Below, piece by piece: positions 21,237 to 25,066 of a stretch of 25,066 nt of DNA (the stretch's first letter is position 1; each line of letters begins with the position of its first letter). Both the position numbers and the translations under genes were made by a program. This stretch comes from a virus, in IMG/VR virus record IMGVR_UViG_3300017971_000728, positions 1-25,066 of that record; one strand, 5' to 3'. The notes below the pieces were generated by a model that saw only the letters and a list, made by a program, of their open reading frames with translations, searched no databases and had not been told where the DNA came from.

Positions 21237-21376
21237 AAACAGGCAAGAGAGTATGGTTTGGAGAAAGCAGCATTGAAGCTATGGCTCGATTTATACTCGA
21301 GCTCGTTTTTCATGGTGCTTCGTATGAAATCGAAAACACTGATACTGGTTGGTTCGTAACGGTGTTACACGCCTAA
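21233..21376 (+). CDS. Small early protein (47 aa)
   Basis: The ATG at 21233 overlaps the TGA of the previous gene (ATGA) behind AGGGGGG, and the frame stops at TAA 21374-21376. The 47-aa product (starting MKTGKRVWFGESSIEAMARF) ends in a short hydrophobic stretch. The coupled start and strong ribosome-binding site support expression; the function is unknown. It is followed by a structured leader. Confidence 0.55.
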   Translation: MKTGKRVWFGESSIEAMARFILELVFHGASYEIENTDTGWFVTVLHA

Positions 21377-21380
21377 GCCT

Positions 21381-21417
21381 TTACGGTGCTCAGGGCTCCG
21401 GTCCTGGGTAGCCGTAA
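21381..21417 (+). promoter_or_regulatory. Hairpin leader before the DUF6166-like gene
   Basis: TTACGG (21381-21386) pairs with CCGTAA (21412-21417), and CTCAGG (21389-21394) pairs with CCTGGG (21403-21408) with one G-U pair, across a small internal loop. The 8-nt apical loop contains CTCC. The ribosome-binding site AGGGGAGGG lies about 14 nt after the stem, so the loop could contact it. No T-run follows. Confidence 0.4.
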
Positions 21418-21442
21418 GAGCTTAACTAAAGGGGAGGGCAGG

Positions 21443-21769
21443 ATGAATAACACAATTTTTATTGAAGGAAACTTCGACACAAGGGCAGTTCATCTTAACG
21501 GAAAACTTCTATCCCCGAGGCGATCTCAGAAAGCCTACAATCACAGCCCCGATGGTTTTAATTGGGGATATGGTGGCTCGGGCCCTTCACAACTAGCATT
21601 GGCATTGATGCTTGAACTAGCTCCAGAACAGGCAATGAATCACTATCAGGATTTCAAGTGGGCTCTTGTGGCGAGGTTGCCGGAAGGAGATTTCAAGATT
21701 TTTCTTTCTAAGAGTAGATTTCAAAAATGGCTAAAAGCCCCGGCTTCTACAATGTCATTGCTCGACTAA
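21443..21769 (+). CDS. DUF6166-like protein (108 aa)
   Basis: The start is the ATG at 21443 after GGGGAGGGCAGG. The central pattern GKLLSPRRSQKAYNHSPDGF followed by NWGYGGSGPSQLALALMLEL is the signature of a family common in phages, plasmids and mobile islands (DUF6166), in which a conserved Gly-Ser-Gly-Pro-x-Gln helix precedes YQDFKWALVARLP. The biochemical role is unknown. The start 23 residues further upstream lacks a ribosome-binding site and was not used. It is the fourth gene of the early plus-strand operon. Confidence 0.7.
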   Translation: MNNTIFIEGNFDTRAVHLNGKLLSPRRSQKAYNHSPDGFNWGYGGSGPSQLALALMLELAPEQAMNHYQDFKWALVARLPEGDFKIFLSKSRFQKWLKAPASTMSLLD

Positions 21770-21781
21770 CCTCTTGTCCCC

Positions 21782-21825
21782 CTGGCTCTCCCCACCCTTT
21801 GACTCTTTCCTCCGGGGAGGGCCAG
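21782..21825 (+). promoter_or_regulatory. Hairpin leader before the exported early gene
   Basis: CTGGCTCTCCCC (21782-21793) pairs with GGGGAGGGCCAG (21814-21825) over 12 bp with one G-U wobble and a 20-nt loop. The loop ends CCTCC, complementary to the GGAGG ribosome-binding site at 21832-21836. An RNA switch or translational brake is possible. The stem is not followed by T residues. Confidence 0.45.
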
Positions 21826-21843
21826 TAGAGAGGAGGTAAGCAC

Positions 21844-22200
21844 ATGAAGAAACTCTTTGTAATCTTAATTCCCTTAATTCTTCTCCTGCCTATGAGTGCG
21901 GGAGCCGTAATTTTCACCTTTGAAAACCACTCGAATCAAACAGCTTATTATTGGGCCTGGTGGGTAGATCATCCCCATAAGGAGATTCTCGGACCAATGA
22001 ATATTTGCGGGGGAGAGGTTCAAAAAGGAGACAGCCATCAAGTGAGTTATCAGTATCCTGCAGGTATTTATGGTTTTCGAATTACCATAGGTGAATCTGA
22101 ATTTGAAGATCTATACAAAATATCCGCTGATATGAATGTCGTGATTTCAATTGGCGAGGATGGGGTTGAGTTATTAGGGACGGCTTTGGACAGGATATAA
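21844..22200 (+). CDS. Exported early protein (118 aa), moron-like candidate
   Basis: GAGGAGG lies seven bases before the ATG. Residues 1-21 are a Sec signal (MKKLFVILIPLILLL, then SAGA). The mature part of about 97 aa is beta-rich: AVIFTFENHSNQTAYYWAWW, then GDSHQVSYQYPAGIYGFRIT and a DMNVVISIGEDG strand. One Cys (about 54) is present. No lipobox is seen. An exported protein from the early operon may alter the envelope, for example to block superinfection, or act as a lysogenic trait. No family is recognised. It directly precedes the 530-nt gene-free structured region. Confidence 0.6.
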   Translation: MKKLFVILIPLILLLPMSAGAVIFTFENHSNQTAYYWAWWVDHPHKEILGPMNICGGEVQKGDSHQVSYQYPAGIYGFRITIGESEFEDLYKISADMNVVISIGEDGVELLGTALDRI

Positions 22201-22240
22201 AAGTCTCCGGTGTGCGCCGAAAAGTCTATCTACAGTAAAG

Positions 22241-22702
22241 AATGCCAAAAGGCGTTAAAACAGAGGTAGCGTTTCGGACGGCACCAGGGGATTTTCGATT
22301 TGCTCTTTGAAATGCTGGCACCCATGAGAAACCCTCCGGTGCAGTAGGGTAAAGGTGGGAAAAAAGATCTGAGGTTCCCGAGAGGGTTAATCCATGCAAT
22401 GCCAGCGCCCAACAATGCTAATGAGCCAGGGCCTTTCAAATACAGAATCAGAAGGTCGCGCTCCCTGGCCATTAGCACCAAACCGATGCCCCGAATAGAG
22501 GGGCAGATGAAGGGGCTAGGCGAGCATCGTTAATTGCATTGGGTTAGGTCGGCGGTCAACGGACGCCAAATTAAACCGACCTCCTAGCCCCACCCCTAAA
22601 GGCAATAACCTGAGAGGTTCATATCCAGCTCTTCTTAGGAATTGCAGAAACGGCATTTATTGTTAATCCCGAAAGGGCGCAACGAGGCCTGCGATAGTGG
22701 CC
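22241..22702 (+). ncRNA. Candidate large structured RNA in a 530-nt gene-free region
   Basis: No credible gene is seen in 22201-22733 on either strand, in an otherwise gene-dense operon. Helices seen by eye: 22241-22246/22251-22256; 22313-22320/22400-22407; 22331-22335/22346-22350; 22377-22379/22384-22386 with GAGA loop; 22416-22431/22463-22477 (15 bp, one bulged A at 22424); 22487-22492/22500-22505; 22512-22520/22583-22591 enclosing 22546-22552/22576-22582; 22607-22611/22615-22619; 22668-22670/22675-22677 with GAAA loop. The two GNRA loops (GAGA and GAAA) only occur on the plus-strand transcript, so a plus-strand RNA is most likely. It resembles in style the large ornate phage RNAs (GOLLD, ROOL) but no family match is claimed. 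Confidence 0.6.
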
Positions 22703-22733
22703 CCACATAAAAAGCCTAGAGAAAGGGGGTTCT

Positions 22734-22949
22734 ATGGCGACTGAAGATAAGATATTCACAATTTTTCAGGAGATCCAGGGACTCGAGCGCGAAAGGTGCG
22801 CTTTGATCTGTGATGAAGTGGCCAAACGCTATCCGGTCGATATTTTCCCGAGGAATGGGAAAAGCCTGGATTGCTTAGGAGCAAAAATGGCGCGGTTGAC
22901 TTGCGCGAACATCAAAAGGCTGATCATAGGGAGAAATGGACAAGGCTAA
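22734..22949 (+). CDS. Small early protein (71 aa)
   Basis: The ATG at 22734 follows GAAAGGGGG. The 71-aa product is basic and has ERERCALICDEVAKRYPVD near 19-37, a Cys-containing helix seen in other short phage proteins, then GAKMARLTCANIKRLIIGR at the C-terminus. Three Cys (22, 26 and 57) could form a metal site, but the spacing is not a known zinc motif. It overlaps the start of the nuclease gene by 14 nt. Function unknown. Confidence 0.6.
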   Translation: MATEDKIFTIFQEIQGLERERCALICDEVAKRYPVDIFPRNGKSLDCLGAKMARLTCANIKRLIIGRNGQG

Positions 22950-23520
22950 CTACATCCGGGTGACAGAAGTCCTCGGTATTTATGTCGATTTCTCCAAGAT
23001 CAAGCCGGATGTTCTTGATTTCGCCACGGACCGGGGCAGCAGAGTACACGCTTTGACAGCGGGCTATGCTCAGGATGTTTGGATACCGGAGATCCCCGAA
23101 TACTGTAAAGGCTATTTCGACAGTTTCACCGGATGGTTTGATAAGCATGTAGTCAGAGTGATCTATGTCGAGGAGCGATTCTATAACAACGTCTATTTCT
23201 ATGCCGGGCAACCGGATTTCATCCTGGAAATGAGAAGCGAGGGGATTGTATTGATCGATGAGAAAACCCCGCAGACTCACTATCCAACCTGGGCGGGGCA
23301 GCTTGCCGCTTACCTGAACTTGGAAATAGCAAAGCCAGAGGAACGGTTAGCTTACAGTGGATACCCCCATCAACTCCTCATTATTGATAAAGGTGGATCC
23401 CTGCAACTGGATCCCCACGGCAAGAATGCCCGGATGAATTGGTATAAGGAAAGTGCAGAGGACTACGCGCAATTCCTTCATGCTTTGTCAGCATATCGAT
23501 ATTTTACAGAAAGGAGATAA
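22936..23520 (+). CDS. PD-(D/E)XK nuclease, phage recombination exonuclease type
   Basis: A 194-aa protein starting at the ATG at 22936 within the end of the previous gene. The core elements of the RecB/Cas4-type PD-(D/E)XK fold are RGSRVHALTAGYA (His38), YAGQPDFILEM (Asp94), VLIDEKTP (Asp108 and Lys110) and WAGQLAAYLNL (Gln122). This order is that of phage exonucleases that make single-stranded DNA for an annealing protein. The Bet-like gene two genes downstream is the expected partner. No Cys cluster for an iron-sulfur centre is seen, so it is not Cas4-like in that sense. Confidence 0.78.
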   Translation: MDKANYIRVTEVLGIYVDFSKIKPDVLDFATDRGSRVHALTAGYAQDVWIPEIPEYCKGYFDSFTGWFDKHVVRVIYVEERFYNNVYFYAGQPDFILEMRSEGIVLIDEKTPQTHYPTWAGQLAAYLNLEIAKPEERLAYSGYPHQLLIIDKGGSLQLDPHGKNARMNWYKESAEDYAQFLHALSAYRYFTERR

Positions 23521-23525
23521 TCAAA

Positions 23526-24245
23526 ATGCCAGTAAACTTCGCAACGATCGGGGAAAGCAAAAAGACAAAACAAACAACCAAAGCCCCCCCACCCCAAAAC
23601 GATCAGATCATTACACTGAATACAGCCCTGGTAAACCAGCTTAATGCTTTTATCGCGCAGGGAGAGGAGATCAAGGCGCAGGCCCTCAAGATCAAAGTGA
23701 AAGATGATAAGACGAAAGAAACAGCCACGGACCTCGGCGCCAGGATCCACAAGTTCATAAAAGAGATTGATGCCAAGGCAGACGATATTATAGCAGCACC
23801 GAAAAACTTTCTGAATACTGCTAACAATATCCGTAAAAAGGTCAAGAAGCCTTTTGAGGAAAGTAAAGATTATCTCAAGGGCGAACTCAAACAGCACAAG
23901 GCGCGGGAAGAATTGGCAGCGGCACAGCGCAGAGAAGCAGCCCGGAAAGCTACCGAAGAATTGGAAAAGAAACTCAACGAGGAAGCCAAGGCCTCCGGGA
24001 TCCAAGAGAACATTAAGGTGGATCCGATTGCAACCCCCGGCGTGGATAATATCACTCGAGCAGAGAGCGGAACTTCTTTCGGCAAGAAGAAACCTGTAGT
24101 CGAGGTTGTGGATCTTGAAAAGGTCCCGCGTGAATATCTCAAAATCGAAATAAGACTAAAAGCGGTGCAAGATGCTATGCGCCAGGGAGTGACGGAGATC
24201 CCCGGTCTAAAGCTGGATTGGGAGGACGACATAGAATTTCGATAG
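23526..24245 (+). CDS. Coiled-coil accessory protein of the recombination operon
   Basis: A 239-aa protein. The N-terminal 30 residues are Lys/Thr/Pro-rich, and residues about 75-165 are a long charged coiled coil (KKPFEESKDYLKGELKQHKA). The C-terminal part, VVDLEKVPREYLKIEIRLK then GVTEIPGLKLDWED, is a signature common in proteins encoded beside phage exonuclease or RecT/Bet genes (V-P-R-E-Y-L and I-P-G). The role is unknown; a structural or single-stranded-DNA handling part in recombination is suggested by context. It starts 5 nt after the nuclease gene. Confidence 0.7.
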   Translation: MPVNFATIGESKKTKQTTKAPPPQNDQIITLNTALVNQLNAFIAQGEEIKAQALKIKVKDDKTKETATDLGARIHKFIKEIDAKADDIIAAPKNFLNTANNIRKKVKKPFEESKDYLKGELKQHKAREELAAAQRREAARKATEELEKKLNEEAKASGIQENIKVDPIATPGVDNITRAESGTSFGKKKPVVEVVDLEKVPREYLKIEIRLKAVQDAMRQGVTEIPGLKLDWEDDIEFR

Positions 24246-24308
24246 ATGATTAAGCGCACGGCGCTTAATAATAGCTCGGCCAGGCTGTCTCTACGACCTT
24301 CATTGTAG
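24246..24308 (+). CDS. Possible 20-aa leader peptide inside the Bet-gene leader
   Basis: The ATG at 24246 follows directly on the TAG of the previous gene (TAGATG), and 20 sense codons run to a TAG at 24306-24308 located in the inner right arm of the main hairpin. Ribosomes finishing here could open that hairpin. There is no separate ribosome-binding site; re-initiation would be needed. Attenuation is conceivable, but this may be chance. Confidence 0.25.
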   Translation: MIKRTALNNSSARLSLRPSL

Positions 24309-24331
24309 AGTGCGCTACAGCCTGACCGGGC
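24249..24331 (+). promoter_or_regulatory. Structured leader of the Bet gene: two hairpins with a complementary bulge
   Basis: Hairpin 1 is a perfect 9-bp stem with a 3-nt loop (24249-24257/24261-24269). Hairpin 2 pairs 24274-24279/24326-24331 (6 bp, one G-U), 24281-24288/24317-24324 (8 bp) and 24289-24294/24305-24310 (6 bp), with a 6-nt bulge TGCGCT at 24311-24316. That bulge is exactly complementary to AGCGCA in hairpin 1 (24253-24258), so the two could switch partners. The ribosome-binding site AAAGGAGAG follows about 14 nt later. No T-tract is seen. This is a possible RNA switch or processing site. Confidence 0.5.
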
Positions 24332-24359
24332 ACCACACTTTAACCAAAGGAGAGAAAGC

Positions 24360-25066
24360 ATGGCAGAAACGAAAGCCGCAGTCGTGCGGTACGAGGCAAG
24401 GGACGGACAGCAGATAGAGCTTACCTTTGACACGGTTAAGCGGTATCTCGTCCAGGGACATCCTGAATTTGTGACAGTGCAGGAGTTTATGTACTTCATG
24501 GGTGTCTGTCAATCTCAGGGAATGAATCCTTTTAAGAAGGATTGTTACCTGATCAAATACACTCAGAAGGATTCAGCCGCGATCATAAGCGCCATTGGTT
24601 TTTTGAGGAGCCGGGCAAAGGCGCAGCCTGATTGCAAAGGCTGGAATGCTGGGATCATTTTACAGAAAAACGGGCAGCTCGAATACCGGGAAGGAACTCT
24701 CATCCTGGATGGCGAAAAGCTGGTGGGCGGTTGGTTTCAGGCGAAACCCGCTGGTTGGGATGAACCTATCAAGTGGACTGTTCCCCTGAAAAGCTATCTG
24801 AAGCGAAGGCAGGACGGCAATCTTACCCGATTTTGGGAGCCCGACAATCAGCCTGGCCAGATTGCCAAGGTTGCAGAGGTCCAAGGTCTGAGGAAATGCT
24901 GGCCAGATGAATTCCAGAATCTCTATACCGATGCAGAGATTTCCCCGGACGATGGAGTAAAGGGGCTAACAGAGATCCCGGAGCATATAGCAGAAAGTGA
25001 AGGCGAGGAGACTGTGGATCCTAACGCTCATACAGAATTCGACGCAGCAGTCGGAAAACTCAAGGC
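24360..25066 (+). CDS. bet: Bet/RecT-family single-strand annealing protein (cut by window edge)
   Basis: The ATG at 24360 has AAAGGAGAG about seven bases upstream; 235 codons and two further bases are seen before the edge. Residues 20-60 (FDTVKRYLVQGHPEFVTVQE, then FMGVCQSQGMNPFKKDCY) and 65-85 (IKYTQKDSAAIISAIGFLRS) match phage Redbeta-like Bet proteins. Further on, GWFQAKPAGWDEPIKWTVPL and LRKCWPDEFQNLYTDAEI fit the family. It anneals complementary single-stranded DNA made by the nuclease encoded upstream. The last seen part (about 190-235) is acidic and variable, as usual for this family. The C-terminus is outside the window. Confidence 0.85.
   Translation, partial: MAETKAAVVRYEARDGQQIELTFDTVKRYLVQGHPEFVTVQEFMYFMGVCQSQGMNPFKKDCYLIKYTQKDSAAIISAIGFLRSRAKAQPDCKGWNAGIILQKNGQLEYREGTLILDGEKLVGGWFQAKPAGWDEPIKWTVPLKSYLKRRQDGNLTRFWEPDNQPGQIAKVAEVQGLRKCWPDEFQNLYTDAEISPDDGVKGLTEIPEHIAESEGEETVDPNAHTEFDAAVGKLK

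Noticed and set aside
22230-22481. Minus-strand 83-codon frame in the structured RNA region
   Set aside because: No ribosome-binding site, product is unlike any known pattern, and the stretch is dominated by base-paired arms.
22201-22733. tRNA, tmRNA, RNase P or group I/II intron as an explanation of the gene-free stretch
   Set aside because: No cloverleaf with a TTCGA-type arm, no CCA-type ends, no RNase P consensus blocks and no recognisable group II domain V were seen by eye; a covariance search could still change this.
1-25066. Diversity-generating retroelement, expected because BPP-1-like head genes are present
   Set aside because: No reverse transcriptase gene and no template/variable repeat pair with A-specific changes were found; the two nozzle repeats differ in all base types.
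1-25066. CRISPR arrays, insertion sequences, integrase or att sites
   Set aside because: No regularly spaced repeat-spacer structure, transposase or integrase pattern was seen; the 13-bp array has no spacers.

Overview
The window looks like part of a temperate, short-tailed (podovirus-type) bacteriophage genome or prophage. Genes are packed tightly, with many 1-, 4- or 8-nt overlaps. Almost everything from 1 to 20159 is on the minus strand, and almost everything from 20228 to the right end is on the plus strand. No ribosomal, housekeeping or integrase gene is seen. The host is not identifiable from sequence alone. A lipoprotein with a c-type haem motif (CxxCH) and several Sec or lipoprotein signals point to a Gram-negative host with cytochrome-c maturation, for example an anaerobic proteobacterium; this is inference.

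Reading leftward from the divergence point near 20160, the minus-strand operon holds a Cro-like HTH gene, a ribbon-helix-helix-like gene, a RusA resolvase, a cytosine-C5 methyltransferase, a replication-initiator-like protein and a group of small unknowns, among them an exported CxxC protein. A tandem array of five 13-bp repeats (16410-16474) lies beside a possible HTH gene. A lysis and envelope block follows: T7-lysozyme-type amidase, haem-motif lipoprotein, ClpP-like lipoprotein, a 57-aa one-TM protein, a 52-aa protein and a third lipoprotein. Next comes the head module: small and large terminase, portal, Bbp19-like protein, an exported virion-like protein, scaffold, major capsid protein and a Bbp16-like cement protein. 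The module ends with a T7-order tail and ejection block: tail adaptor gp11-like, tail nozzle gp12-like with an inserted LamG domain, GNAT-like gp13, gp14-like, and the start of a larger ejection protein cut by the window edge.

The control region (20160-20760) is laid out like lambda immunity. A repressor-like HTH gene (20228-20647) sits between two promoters that face away from each other. Each promoter contains the same 18-bp operator between its -35 and -10 boxes. The leftward transcript should start at, or one base before, the ATG of the Cro-like gene, so that mRNA is probably leaderless.

The rightward plus-strand operon starts with several small early proteins and an exported protein. 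A roughly 530-nt stretch without a gene (22201-22733) can fold into at least ten helices, including a 15-bp helix with one bulge and two GNRA-capped hairpins. The operon ends with a recombination set: PD-(D/E)XK nuclease, coiled-coil accessory protein and a Bet/RecT annealing protein. Several leaders in this operon carry strong hairpins just upstream of ribosome-binding sites.

The best candidates for something undescribed are the large structured RNA at 22201-22733, the lipoprotein cluster with a haem-motif protein and a ClpP-like protease beside the endolysin, the five-unit 13-bp array, and the structured leader of the Bet gene.
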